Below the pieces are notes generated by a model. The model did not search any database. It was not told the origin of the DNA and saw only the letters and a list, made by a program, of their open reading frames with translations. This document shows positions 1 through 12,921 of a stretch of DNA of 64,000 bases, in pieces. Origin of the DNA: Ptychodera flava. Its lineage: Eukaryota; Hemichordata; Enteropneusta; Ptychoderidae. The stretch covers positions 4,348,501 through 4,412,500 of the forward strand of contig NC_091940.1 in assembly GCF_041260155.1 (NCBI RefSeq). The letters are read 5' to 3'. Each line of letters starts with the position of its first letter. The first letter of the stretch is position 1. Both the position numbers and the translations under genes were made by a program.

Positions 1-2583
1 CGAATATTATAATGAGACGAAAGGCGACGAACAGAGCTGACGATTACTAATTAATTAGGTACCATCCAATCCCGTTACAGAATTAGCCACGAGACACGTA
101 AATGCAACGAAAGCTGACAAATGGTATGCTTGGAGTACGACGAATCGTTCGTTCTCGTTCGTCTTTAGTGAAACATCGCTAATTGGACGACTGTAACAGC
201 ATTATCGCAGGTTGTGAATTTTTAAGTTACGTTATTGAACAGCACTGAAATTGATAATGTCTTCACAATTTATCACAAAATACCAGGTGGTTGAACGTAA
301 ACGGTTGATATTTTCTACGTTGTCGACACTGTCTTTTGTGTGCGACGATATTATCAGGTTGCCTGAGTCAGTGTGAATTAAATACCTCTTTAGTACTCTT
401 ATGACCACAGGGTATTGCTAACAATATTCGTCTAGAAGTTATGAATATGAGAATGTCATGTATTAAACTTTTTATCATTATACAAGCCTCACCTGTGTCT
501 AGGGCACGGAAAAGCGTCGGAAATATAAAAATTTTTCGTCATTATCACGGCAGAATGTCATTTTTGAGAAGTTTCAACGCGAGGAAAACTTTACGAAATT
601 GATGATGGAAACACAGTGATTTGGTCATATATAGAAATTACACATTCTGCCTGTAACTTCATTGTTTACTTGATATGATGGAAAACGTAACAAAAAACAT
701 ATGTAAATGTATTTATCAGTTATTTCGATAAGGTGTAAAATGTCATGGTACTGGCTGTCGATTATAATACGGGATAGATGATAAAATGTAACTAAAAGTT
801 GTATTTGTAGGACAGTACACACAAATTACAGCAAAAGTAGTTCTATAATTCCTCTAATACGTTAACCATTAACATTAAAACGGCAACGAAAAGACGGATA
901 AATTACACCACAATTGTTTGTCCCAATTCATACGAAACACAATTAGGCTTAGATATCAGAATAACAGAGGCAATTTTTCGCATGCGACATAAATAGCAAC
1001 ATAAATTTAAAAAGCAGGGTACACAATCTGCAAAAGAGAAGTTACAGACATGATCGGGTTCGCTGCCCGCGGAGCCCTTTATTTCAACTAGGACAGGCAC
1101 ATCAAATTGAAAATACCACTCTAGTGCAAATTAGCAAACTCCTCTTACAATCATACGACGTACATGTAACTGAATGAATGAAAATGATCAAATCTAACAG
1201 TTGAGATTAAGTAAATAGATGGATTATTTGTACGAGACACTTTAGTCTCAATGAGTGTACAAGGAACGAATAGCCGTGTTCTTGCTATTCCAATACATAC
1301 TGGATACTACACGTATTTATTTGTCGCAAGTAATATTTCATGACAGTGGTTCAACGCAATACTTTACTTGCTCGGTGATGAGACACGCAATGACAGAAGA
1401 TTCAGTGGAAATCGACAGGCGTACAAATATCGTTCGCTGTATTCTCTGACAAGAAACGGGGGTCGTGACATTTCAGCCAAAATCTTACTCGGTCAAAACA
1501 TAATCTACTTAAAGTACCCTTGTTATGTGTGCGAAAACATAACCTATTTTGACAGTGGTTGCTTTTCTCAGGTTGCAGCTATGTGCATCAAAACTGGCTA
1601 TTTTTTAATTAGCTTAAAAGAGTATACTTCTTTCATAATCTTCACATCTATAGTTTTTATCTTTGAAACAGAAGATATTATCAACGATAGTTTGCCTTTC
1701 TGAGAGTGCACCTAGGGGCATAAATGGTTTACTTAATAAAAATATTTCTAAATTGCGTACTTTCCTCAGGGGGTACTTACCTGTTTTCGACTTTACTTTT
1801 CAAAAGAGGACATATTTCAGCAATTGCCTTTATGGCATTGCCTAAGGGCATCATAATTTATCTTCTTTTTTTTTCAAAATTGTCATCCGCTCCATCGGGC
1901 TTTTGCAGTGCATTTTTTTCCGCATATAACACATATTTCTCCCTGAAAAAATCTACCAGAAACCTTGTTGTTATAGTATTTTTCCGTTTTACATCCATTA
2001 GCCCAGTACAACAAAGGCGTAACTCATTCACCGAACAAAAAATGTCAAAATTTAAAAAGAGTTTACATAGTTTTAATTACTGACTTTTACCGTTAAGATT
2101 TGGAAGATAAAATATGCAGAGAAGACGCTGAAGCATTATCGATGAACAAATTATTATCGGTTCAAGTCAAAACTTAATTTACTTGGTTATACGTACTATA
2201 TTCCTCTGGATTTCGAAATATTAAATATCACATTGTCTCGGTGTATGTAGTACACCAATACGTTGTTTTAATTGGACGGAAGCTAATGTCAGTTGTGATA
2301 AAATAGAAATATATATTTACCAATACTAAAATTGACCCAAGAAGTAGCATCGAATGTTGGTGCCAAAACAACGAGCGTTCGGATACTAGGAAAGATCGCC
2401 GTTAGGACTTATTTAAAGATTAAACACACGGATAAAGATTGAATGGTGATAACTAACAGAGGACAAGTTTAGAAGTTTTGTTTGCTGAATTGCCTGATCA
2501 GAACATTTGCTTCCCATCATGCAAGCTTCTCATGTTTCTGTCTCACTAACACTGTCACGTACGCATGCTACTCGTCTTCCTTG
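1..2583. other. No supported gene
   Basis: This is AT-rich sequence with only short open frames of low-complexity composition. None has a recognisable domain or a convincing pair of splice sites. I see no RNA gene or clear repeat here. Confidence 0.5.
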
Positions 2584-2953
2584 TTAAGGTAGTACGCACC
2601 TGGAAAATTAGATGACTTCAATTTTGTTAGAACTTCCCCGTAAGGAAACTTCAAATCATTCCTTTGAAAATCCCTTTGAAAATCGAGCATAAATATCTGG
2701 GTCGTTGTGCATAGTTTGGTAGTGGAGTAACAAATTATCCAATATATTACCGACTTTTGTATGTCGATGGTCGGCATTCCTGAGTTAGCTCTACGGGCAA
2801 AATATAATTTTGGATTTTTACAAAAAGAAGCCCAGTAAAAACTTAAGTTACTCCAAGAGCTTAAAACTCAGCCCCGACAAGTGGTAGACCAAAATAGTAA
2901 GGTAAAATTTTAAGAGTCCGCATTATGTGTCCCTGTGGCGCATTCTACCTTAA
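2584..2953. mobile_element. Short inverted-repeat (MITE-like) element
   Basis: The left end reads TTAAGGTAGTACGCACC and the right end is its imperfect inverse, GGCGCATTCTACCTTAA. The element is about 370 bp and non-coding. A related, less complete copy follows at about 2950-3180, and another lies at about 19470-19875, sharing the motifs GCTTTAAAATGA, AGTCGTAGAT or AGTAGTAGAT, and GTCTGTCCC near the same end. The open frame over it on the - strand (2568-2777) is not a gene. Confidence 0.55.
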
Positions 2954-3182
2954 GGAAGTACATGTACGTGCCTCGAAAGAAAAAGAATTACCTTTGCTCA
3001 AACTTTCCTCAATGAAACTTTCAATCATTCTCTTACCAAATCAGGAATAAATATCAGGGGTCATCGGGCAAAGTTCTTACTCCAAGAGCTTTAAAATGAT
3101 CCCTCACAAGTCGTAGATCAGGAAAGAATTTTCAAAATTTGAGAGTGCGAATATCTGTCCCCAAGGTGCATTCTGTTCGATA
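2950..3182. repeat. Second, partial copy of the TTAAGGTAG element
   Basis: This repeats the interior and right end of the neighbouring element: CTCAAACTTTCCTCAATG, then AAACTTTCAATCATTCTC, then GAGCTTTAAAATGATCCC, ending near GGTGCATTCTG. Short stretches matching its interior also occur near 34600-34720. Confidence 0.5.
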
Positions 3183-4129
3183 GCTGTTGCTCGTAATTTC
3201 AAAGTCTTCTTTATCCTCTAAGAGGGCAAACTTGCAGATGCACTAGTAAACTCGAGAAACACAAACGCATACAATGTGATAGCAATAACCCTTTCCGCTG
3301 GTGTGTTATACACTATATATTAGCCCTCGTACAGCTTCTCGGGCTGTATGTCTCACATTGTCCCCAACTCCCTGTACACACAGATGCGGAGGGAGTTATT
3401 GAGCAGCTCCCAAAGGCTGGGTCATCATGTTGTTGTTTTACATTGACGGGGTGAGGTTGGAATTGTTATCGACGTCAACATCGGTGAAACAAATGTAGCA
3501 GAAATACTTCGACAAGGTTATTCTTGGAAATATGAATATATCTGTTTAAAATTCCAATATCATCGACAGTAAATCGAGTATACTGACTTTACAATAGAAC
3601 GATTCCTGCACCATCATCAGATTTGTTTCTGAAGTCTGGGGTATCGACCAATCACATATGTACACCTCTCGTCATACTGTCCTAATCTAATCACTGTGCT
3701 CACAAACCGTGAATAAATTGAAAATGAAGTAAATGGTAATAAATTTCAGTATAATAGAATGCACATGGGCGATTAACTTTAACGAGGCAATTTTTCTCCC
3801 AAAGGCACGAATTATTTAACCAATCAGACACTAGTCTTCGCAAATGATGTAGTCAAATTTTACTTGTAAAGTTCCTTTCGGTAACTGATAAAAATCGGCA
3901 CTATCACCAGTGTTAGCGAGACAAGCCAGAGGCTAGAGGAGACACACAACTCTTATCAGATTGATCAAAGAAGAATAAATAGGTGAGTTACAGCTTTCAA
4001 AACAAGCCTTGTTTTTAGCTCCGCTGTCAGCGACGCGGAGCTTATCAAACAGGTTGATTTTCCGTCGTCGTCCGTCGTCGTCCGTCGTCGTCCGACGTCC
4101 GTCAACAATTGCCTTCTCCTCTGAAACCA

Positions 4130-5560
4130 CAAGTCCACTTGCTTTGAAATTTTATATGCAGCTCACTTAGGGTGACCTCACTTAAGTTTGTTCAAATCGT
4201 GGTGAAATTTGCATATTTGTATTTTTGGGGCATTTTTTGGTGTTTTTGGTAAAAAAATCTTCTTCCTTGAAACCACTTGTCCGATTGCTTTGAAATCTAA
4301 TATGCAGTTTACTTAGGGTGACTTCAGTCAGATTTGTCCAAATCATGGTGAAATTTGCATATTTGTATTTTTAAGGCAATTTTTGTCATTTTTGGTAAAA
4401 AAATCTTTAAAAATCTTCTTCTTCAAAACTACCAGTCAGATAGCTTTGATATTTGGTACATATGTCCCTAGGGATGATCTATTTCAGATTTGTTCAAATT
4501 GTGCAGAAATATGCAAATTTGCATTTTTAAGGCAATTTTTGCCATTTTTGGTCAAAAAATGTATTTCTCTAAAAGTACTGGTCGGACAGTTTTGAAATTT
4601 GGTATACAGGTTTCTATAGATGAACTAAGTAATATACATTGAATTTCTGATGAAATCTGTAATTTTGTATTTTTGGGGCAATTTTTGCCATTTTTGGTCA
4701 AAAAATGTGTATTTCCAAAAGTACTCATCTGATAGCTTTGAAACTTGGTATACAGGTTTCTACAGATGAACTAAATAATATTTATTGAAATTATGCTGAA
4801 ATCTGCAATTTTGTATTTTTGGGGCAATTTTTGCCACTTTTGGTCCAAAAATGTGTATTTCCAAAACTACTCATCTGATAGCTTTGCAATTTGGTATACA
4901 GGTTCCTACAGATCACCTTAATGATATTTATTGAAATTATGATGAAATCTGCAATTTTGTAATTTTGGGGCAATTTTTGCCATTTTTGGTCAAAAAATGT
5001 GTTTCTCAAAAAGTACTGGTCTGATAGCTTTGAAATTTGGTATACAGGTTTCTACAGATGAGCTAAGTAATATATATTGAATTTCTGATGACATCTGTAA
5101 TTTTGTATTTTTGGGGCAATTTTTGCCATTTTTGGTCAAAAAATGTGTATTTCCAACACTACTCATCTGTTAGCATTGAAATTTGGTAAATAGATTTCTA
5201 TAGGTGAACTTAATAATATTTATTGAAATCATGATGAAATCTGCAATTTTGAATTTTTGGGTCAAGTTTTTCCATTTTTGGTTAAAAAATGTGTTTCTCA
5301 AAAAGTACTGGTCCAACAGCTTTGAAATTTGGTATACAGGTTTCTATAGATGTACTAAATTTGATCTTTTGAAATTATGATGAAATCTGCAATTTTTATT
5401 TTTGGGGGCAATTGTTGCCATTTTTGGTCAGAAAATTTTATTCTCAAAAAACTACTAATCAGATATAGCTTTGGTTGACATGTTCTTAGGGATGATCCGA
5501 TGTGATATATGCAAAGTATGATGAAATCTTCAATTGTGTATTTTTGCAGCTATTTTTAGC
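4130..5560. repeat. Diverged tandem array, about 150-bp unit
   Basis: About nine degenerate copies of a unit containing GATAGCTTTGAAATTTGGTA, ACAGGTTTCTACAGATGA, GATGAAATCTGCAATTTTG and TTTTTGCCATTTTTGGTC. The array is preceded at about 4060-4100 by a CCGTCGTCGT-rich simple repeat. Open frames across it simply follow the repeat. A diverged reverse-orientation stretch of the same type lies at about 39170-39440. Confidence 0.75.
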
Positions 5561-6329
5561 CACTTTTTTCTGGCCACTGCATTGAGCTATCAAAGATTTC
5601 CACCTTCTTCATCATCATGTGTCAAAAATAGTTATTCTCTACATAACACAGCGAAGCTATATCGGCCGCTAGGTCGCTTGTCATAAATATTCCTTTCTAA
5701 TCACGGGAAAGTAATTTAACTTGGCAATGTTAAAAATCAACTGAAATCGCTTGAAAAAAGGTAAGACGACAAAGGTAGAAGGTTTTATGATTATTTACTG
5801 CAAAAAGTCAACGATCAAAATTTCTGATATTATTCGTTGTATTATGTCTAAATTCGTCGATCTGGGAAGTTTGGCATACTGCTGCTGATTTCAGACAGAG
5901 TAGAGACTAACAAATTAGTTGAGTGATAATCGATGATGATTGTTAATTACTGAAGTGTAAAGTTTACACATCAGAAATGCCCAGCTAAAACTTAAGATGG
6001 TCTGTGTTCATCTCCTTTTAAAAGGAATCCTTTCATTTAGAAGAGTGATCCGAATAATCCTCCAATCTCTAATGAACTAATAATCCTTGATTGGTAAAAA
6101 GTAATTGGAATATTCTCTCGTTGGAAAATACACTATTTAACTTTCTCTCATTGGGCATCGAATATGATATTTAAATAATTTGCACTCTTATAAATTTGTT
6201 GAATAACTTTGTCACAACTATGTCACGTCTTTCCTTGTGTACTTTTCCCAGCGTCTTGAAGTGGGAATTAGGGTGTTAATGACGCAAATTCACTGTTTTA
6301 TACCCTTTAAAATTAAGTGTCAATGACGC

Positions 6330-7480
6330 CAATTCAATCAATGTCCCTGACAACGAAGTTTTCCCAAGATGAAGGTAAATTCTTATAGTTCACAGACGTT
6401 ATTGTATTTTTCGGGATAACAAAGTAATATTCAAAGGAAAATTTTCGGTCTGTAACAGTATATACTAAAAATGAAATTGGGCCCAGAATGGAAACCTGAA
6501 GTACACCGGCTTGTGATTTGTCTTTGACATGAAGATTGGACATCAACATATATGTTTCCGATTTCTTAGATAAATATAAAGTAATTCTAGTTGTTTACAC
6601 CTTCGCCTATAGAATTGTAATTTTTTAAAGAAAGATTTCGTTATTTATTGTGTGAAAAGCCTTTTTGAAATGAACAAAGATGCTCCAAGAGATGTTTGAA
6701 CCATTGTCTCCATCTTGTCAGATCGGCAACAATATCGCCAACTGTAGAACTCTACCTTTTTTCGAAAACCATACTGCGAGTCAGTGAGAATGTTATATTC
6801 ATGAATAACGAGACAAGCTGCCCGTAAATTATTGCTTTACGAGTTTCTGAAACACTGGCAAGACAGACAACAACTATGGCCCATAGTTCCGATATAAAAA
6901 GGAGACCCCATCTTTAAAAAGTAATTGTTTTAAATTTGGTGAGGATTGGGAAAGACACCATTTGAAATAGAAAGATTGATGATATATGAAATCAAACAGG
7001 ACAAAAAATATACACTCAGCTGCATGATTGGTCAATATTTGATGGATAAAATCATAACCAGTAGCTTTGACAGAATCTAAAACAGCTAGTTTTTTTGCTG
7101 CGTCCTCTTTTACGACAGGCCGAAAAAAATATGCTATGACTGCGTTTAAACATAGGGTCTTTTTAGGGTCTATGGTTTAAGATGATGGTGAGAGTTACTG
7201 GAAGTCGTAATCTCGTAATCTTTGAAGCCAGGTTGGGACTAATGACCAAGAAATACTCGCAGAAGACTTTGGCGATATCAGTACTTGCTGAACGCATGCT
7301 GTTGCCGTTGTTTTTATTTAAAATTTCAGTGGATTTATAGATTTTCAAGTTTTTGCCGAATTTACATCCGCAGATCCAAACTCTTTAGAGCAATACTAAG
7401 CTCTTATTTCTTTAGAAGTTTCAAAACTTTTTTATTTGTCATAGCTATATCTAATATCAACATTCATTGGATGTTTCCTT
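6330..7480 (-). pseudogene. Decayed LINE reverse transcriptase remnant
   Basis: Reading the - strand downward, three pieces keep the order of a non-LTR retrotransposon polyprotein. The region upstream of RT is seen near 7250 (STDIAKVFCEYF then PNLASKI). Then come fragments resembling the RT fingers and a YGFRK-type motif near 6790. The palm motif appears near 6490 as GVLQVSILGPISFLVY, corresponding to the canonical G-(V/L)-PQGSILGP block. The pieces lie in different frames and contain stops, so this is an old, inactive copy. The clade is not assignable by eye. Confidence 0.65.
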
Positions 7481-7497
7481 GTGTTTCAAAACAATGA

Positions 7498-9170
7498 GTA
7501 TTTTTAACGGAATAAGTATATCTATTACACATCATTGCTATCACATTGAATTTCTGCAATTTATTTTGTTAATTTTCAGTGGACAGCGTCTCACTGTTTT
7601 ATTATAGAATGTTTGGTACACAATTTGATAAGGCTTATTCTCATCAGTGCAGTCATAAACTGATTGCCATCAAATTTTGCTCAGATCAATAGATGAGTTA
7701 AGGTTGTAACCGGAAAAAATCGAAACTAACATTGACATGACAACATGTGAAGACGGCTTTCTGATAGTTTAAATATGGCGATGGTTTCACTTCAAACGCA
7801 TTATAAATAGTGATCTGTTATGCTGGTGATCACATGCCATTGCCGTGCTTATGGCATAATTGACCCTTGTGGGAGTACTAATTACGTGTTTGAAGTCATC
7901 AGAATTCAATCGAGTAAAATATGCAGCGTTCAAACGTAAAGGTCAGTTTGTTTCTATACTAAAATCACGAACAATTATGCAGTATCCGGCCAAGTGTTTG
8001 CCTCAACGATATTGATGATTGTGATGTACAATATTTAAATATTCTCATCAGTGCCATAATAACTAACAAATTTGATAAAAGTGACAGCAGATCAAGCATG
8101 CAAAATGAATCTATTTTTGTCTTCTAGTGACAGAAATAGCTTGACTGTGTTCATTCTTTACAGAGTCACATTATTATCTAGCAAGGTACATCTTATTTCG
8201 AAGTGGGTTTTCTTACATATCTTATTTTAATACATCTATCTAATAGTTGAACAATTGTCGAATTCACCAATACCACATCTTAAATTTCAAATTAGGGAAA
8301 GAGTCTTGCTTTCGGGGATGCGAAAAAGAGAGAGTCTCACATTTCAAAAAATACGATTATTGTGAGTCGCCATGGCCACATGTTACTAGAAAATGGAGAA
8401 TACGACACGCAAGTGAACCTAACAAGCTGACATCGTGACGTCAGTCATATCTTTATTGTGGTTCAACATCGCGTGTGACGTACTAGTCCTTATTATCGTA
8501 AGGTTAAAAATTCAAACCGTTTGATGTCTTTCATGCGTCATTTTATTATCGGGTGAATCAACTTTTGACAAAACTTATCCTTAAAAAATGGTTTAAATGT
8601 ATCTTTAAGGGCCGTAGCTTGTGATGCTGCTATTCAGAAGACGTCTTTTCATTTACAGAGAAATCGTTATGTCAAAGATGCTGGCGGGACCAATATCAAT
8701 AAACGCTTTGACTATGAATAACAGCGAAGGCCATAAATCGATCGTTTTTGGTTGTATTGAAGTTAATTTCATGGTTTGATTAAGTTTCTATTATCAGCCC
8801 GGAGAACTCTTTAAAAAGTTATTCCATGCGTACAAATATATCGCATAACATTAAAAGCTTTAAAATGATATCTAATGTAGTAGAAAACGAAAAGGTGCTG
8901 GTAGTTACTATATGATTTTGGAGCAAGACGAGATGAAATCAATATGGTAGGCACGAGAACGACTAGCTAAGGGAAAATATATAAACTGGTACAAGTGAAC
9001 ACCATGTACGTTTTCCCGTAATAGAGGTTTACTGTCGCTGTTGCGAGATCGAGGCATTAAGATGGAAATGATATGAGTGACCTGGAACAGATGAAACAGG
9101 AATGACAGTAATTCTCGTACTTGACAAGTAGATTTGGCAATTTAAAGGCATGCTAGGGAATACAGAAGCC
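7498..9170. other. Intergenic stretch without supported gene
   Basis: Only short open frames with no recognisable motif are present. Nothing here can be assigned beyond ordinary AT-rich intergenic sequence. Confidence 0.4.
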
Positions 9171-9177
9171 AATGTTT

Positions 9178-9178
9178 T

Positions 9179-9239
<61 letters not shown>
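9178..9239. repeat. (CT)n microsatellite
   Basis: An uninterrupted CT dinucleotide run of about 60 bp. Confidence 0.95.
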
Positions 9240-9241
<2 letters not shown>

Positions 9242-9538
9242 GTTTTTGCGGAAAATTAATACACAGTATAAGTAAGGCTCTTACGATGTATTATATTTCA
9301 TCAATTAAGGCAAAACTTCAAACTTTCAAAATTTCACTTAGCCTGAGGAAATAAGTTCGGACGCACTCACACGGATGACTGGTTCACACTTACAACACTG
9401 AGAGTTTCCTCGATATAGCGTAAACAGACATATAGTGGTCTTTATTTCTTATGTTAAAGATTTGGATAGGGTGTGACCTGCATAATTCTTTTTTGCTGAC
9501 AAGTGTTAGTTAATTAAAGCCATGAAGATTCGAAACCT

Positions 9539-9545
<7 letters not shown>

Positions 9546-9592
<47 letters not shown>
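9546..9592. repeat. (GA)n microsatellite
   Basis: A GA dinucleotide run of about 46 bp, about 270 bp before the lectin start codon. Confidence 0.95.
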
Positions 9593-9596
<4 letters not shown>

Positions 9597-9860
9597 CAAT
9601 AACTGACCTACAAGGTATTCGAAGTAGCCTACACCCTCATTAGAACGGCGATCGATTGCATCGAACCTGACAACCGTTCAGTGCATACTGCAGTTATTTG
9701 AGTCTCTTTGAACACGTCAAGGAAGTTTTTGTATGAAATCATTTCAAAGCTTTGAACGACAAAAATAAATTGCTTCTCATGTGATTTGGAGATGAAAAAA
9801 TTTTCTGTATATTTTATCATTTCAACAATTATTTTCTAGCTTCAACGGGACATACGCACG

Positions 9861-9953
9861 ATGAAATATTCGACAATTACGTGGTTAATGTATATTTTGG
9901 TCATCTCTGTGACATGCAGAACAGTTCTCGGAGCCTGTACTACAGGAAGACAG
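9861..9953 (+). CDS. Secreted C-type lectin, exon 1 (signal peptide); full gene description
   Basis: This exon starts a small secreted lectin assembled from exons 9861-9953, 11072-11096, 12086-12422, 12848-12921 and a terminal piece at 16891. The joins are in frame and give about 177 residues. Residues 1-24 form a signal peptide (MKYSTITWLMYILVISV core, cleavage near LG-A). A single C-type lectin domain covers about 38-176, with W105-I-G-L, E134-P-N136, Q146-D-C148, W160-D-D162 and C165/C173. By family rule the disulfides are C67-C173 and C148-C165. EPN is the mannose-type calcium-site signature, so a secreted carbohydrate-binding role in defence or adhesion is likely but inferred. One N-glycosylation sequon is at N137. 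The exon ends CAG|GTAATG in phase 0. TTATTTTCTAG just upstream (9839) could be an acceptor, so a 5' UTR exon may lie further upstream. Confidence 0.85.
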
Positions 9954-10730
9954 GTAATGTCACCATTGTGAATTTTCTTTACACGCTGTAAATACGATAT
10001 CATGTAAATAGACCATTACTGCTTTGCGAGACAATTTACTACATAATTACACAACTTTTCAGTGCTATCAGGAAGGACACCGATGATTACGAACAAAAGC
10101 GTGCGTCAGCAAGAGTTCTATAAAGTGGATGTTTTTCGAAAACTAAATTGGTGAAAAAGATTGATATGCAAATAATCTGCCAAAGTCAAGGTTTACCTTT
10201 CAGACGCTTGGTCATATATACATTAATCACGTTCAGTTTTTGAGTTTAAACTTACGTTTGTATCAAGCGTGATATTCTCAACACCTTCGATGAACATGTA
10301 TGTGTTTGACTATTCGTCTGGTTGTGCACCTTCGATATTTTGTGCAATTTTCATCTGTTCTTACTGTTAAAGTTTGTCATCTTTACCAAAAGTCTTTTGA
10401 TCATAAGTGATAAACAGTAAGTTTATGACAGTGTTCAGACCAACCAGCTTACGTCAGTCAATGTAAAACGCCGAAATCGAAATGTGCAATGATAATTGAT
10501 TTTTTCATGACCAAATAGAAAACCGTTTCCTCTTTTTACCAATTTTCGTTGATGTATGGGCTCATTCATATCGTTCGGCGTTTAGGAGCGAGCGAAAAGA
10601 GTGGTCCATACTGATAGTTTCATACCCTGCCTTCTGATAGACTGAACAGAGGGAAAAAAATAGATTTCTTGTATCTCCAGGAACGAGCTAACGAGGTTTT
10701 ACTTGGATATAAAAAACTACGACAGCACCA

Positions 10731-10806
10731 TTACGCGGTATTTCTCTTGCTGTCGCCTCTCACTACATGTATAGTTAGAGACGACTGCAAGATAAATACC
10801 GCGTAA
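10731..10806. repeat. Hairpin/fold-back in lectin intron 1
   Basis: Left arm TTACGCGGTATTT and right arm AAATACCGCGTAA bracket a roughly 76-bp near-palindrome, with partial inner pairing (CTTGC..GTCG against CGAC.GCAAG). It is probably a small fold-back element. Confidence 0.6.
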
Positions 10807-11071
10807 GTATAGACGTCGCCGTACTCTACGTCTGATTTTAATCAGATTGGTGACAATCGTCACAGAGCGCACATCAACATTACTAAGAAAAATGTCTTAA
10901 TTTATTTTCGGGGAATACATATCATTTTCTCTTGAAATGAAAATGTACCAATGAACGAAGATTTTTGTCTCTTTTTTAAGTGAATGCTTTCATTCATCAT
11001 AGTTGTAACAGTTGTAATGTGATTATACTCATCTTGGGGCTCACATCATCCTCTCTTTTCTGCAATTTTAG

Positions 11072-11096
11072 AAACGCGATGTTCCTGTCTGTAACG
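11072..11096 (+). CDS. C-type lectin, exon 2 (25-nt micro-exon)
   Basis: The exon lies between an acceptor GCAATTTTAG and a donor G|GTGAGT. It encodes KRDVPVCN plus the first base of the next codon, so it enters in phase 0 and leaves in phase 1. This matches exon 3, which needs one incoming base. It supplies the N-terminal cysteine (C38) of a long-form lectin domain. Without it exons 1 and 3 do not join in frame, which is the main support. Confidence 0.75.
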
Positions 11097-11598
11097 GTGA
11101 GTTATCTTTTTTGCTTCATGTCCGTCATTGCATGAAATTCTTGTTCTTGAATCTTTTGGTGTCATAATTGTCTAAATTTAATAAATTATCCAGAAGTATA
11201 TCAGCAACGTACCATAAATCAAACCGAATGAAAACATAATTTCTTATTATTTAAACTTAGTGCAACTAAGAGAGAATTGTTGAAATAATACTTGGCATTC
11301 AAAATGGATGAAACATTATCATTCGTGGTCATTTATTGATATGGTACGTCCCAACCATAGTAGTGAGAGTGTAGACCTATGGATATTTTTAGTTCTGTCC
11401 AAAGATTGCAGGATGCATGACACTTAAGTAACATACATTATTACTTTGTACTTGAAGTAATTTGTGTTATTATAAAAAGCTTTGCTTTTCGCACTGAAAT
11501 TGCACACGGAGACATCTGTATACTATGGAATGCATACAATGTCATACACATACATACCTATATACATACACAGACACAGACACAGACACCACCGCGCG

Positions 11599-11714
<116 letters not shown>

Positions 11715-11830
11715 TACTTCAAGTACAAAGTAATAATATTAATGTTATTATTTATTTATTTAATCGGAGTTATTATTTATAACGCTCTGCATTCGGCATC
11801 GAACACCGTAATTTCCCACGAGGATATCTG

Positions 11831-11932
<102 letters not shown>

Positions 11933-12085
11933 TAGTTTGATACCTCTTGCATCATCCGTAATATTTATCTTTACATAACGGAAATGCCTCATGAAGTGTG
12001 AGGCTTTGGAAATTACTTATTTACAAAAAAACTTAGGCTCCTCAATGATGTCGTTATATTCGATTCTTCTGGCTTTTGACCACAG

Positions 12086-12422
12086 TGTTTGGACCTCTCA
12101 GTCATGGTGGTCACGAGTTCAAGTTTTACACTTTGAAGGTGGACTGGCAGTCTGCAAAAGACCACTGCATCTCTGAAGGTGGCTTCCTAGCAGCATTAAA
12201 AGACGAAGCAACAACAGATGCGGTAACCCAGTATATTGAAGATCAGGAGCTTGGAGAGCTTGTTCAGGGAAATGGATTTTGGATAGGTCTAAACGACATT
12301 GAAACGGAGGGCTCGTATCTGTGGCAGGACGAAACAGAAGCCCAGTACGCCAACTGGGCACCAGGAGAGCCTAACAACAACACTAAGAAGAACCCGGATG
12401 GTCAAGATTGTACTCAAATGTG
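12086..12422 (+). CDS. C-type lectin, exon 3 (core of the lectin domain)
   Basis: After the acceptor TTTTGACCACAG the exon reads VFGPLSHGGHEFKFY, then WQSAKDHC, WIGLND, NWAPGEPNNN and DGQDCTQM. This is the first helix, the WIGL core and the calcium-binding loop of a C-type lectin. It ends in phase 2 at ATGTG|GTAGTA; reading through that donor would stop at once (TAG), which confirms the splice. The canonical GluAspCys after the loop is GlnAspCys here. Confidence 0.9.
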
Positions 12423-12847
12423 GTAGTATTGTAGTGATTGGACTATATCTATGTGGCTTTGTCTATCCAATCTGTGCCTGTTTGTCTGTCTATCCGTTTG
12501 CCCGATTATTGACGCTTAGTACACCTATGCACGCGCATTATCTCTGATCCTGTAATTCAACTGTTTATGATCCTCAAATAGATATTATCTAGGTGTATTC
12601 ACCACACACTGCCCTTTTCTACAAGTCAGAAGAAGTCGCCTAGTTTCCATTTTTATATAACGATCACTATTTTGCTCCTTTAACAAGAACGGGTGTCAGT
12701 GACAAAATCTACAGGCCACGCGTACTCTTGGCATATTTCATTCACTCATGTTCTCCAAGCCGCCAGGTTGCCATCAATAACGCTGCAAACGTTACCATTG
12801 GAAATGAATATGTATGAATATGAAACGTTTTTCTCTCTTCTATTAAG

Positions 12848-12921
12848 GTTTAAGAGACGAGGATGGAAGTGGGATGACGATTATTGCTTCAAGATGAAAT
12901 CCTTTATTTGTGAATTCACCG
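12848..12921 (+). CDS. C-type lectin, exon 4 (end of the lectin domain)
   Basis: After the acceptor TCTTCTATTAAG the exon completes W152 and reads FKRRGWKWDDDYCFKMKSF, then ICEFT. The usual WND calcium motif is WDD here, followed by the last two cysteines. The donor is CCG|GTAAGT. If the intron were retained, translation would add one Lys and stop, so either form makes a complete lectin domain. Confidence 0.88.

Noticed and set aside
12119..12361. 80-residue - strand frame
   Set aside because: Antisense of lectin exon 3.
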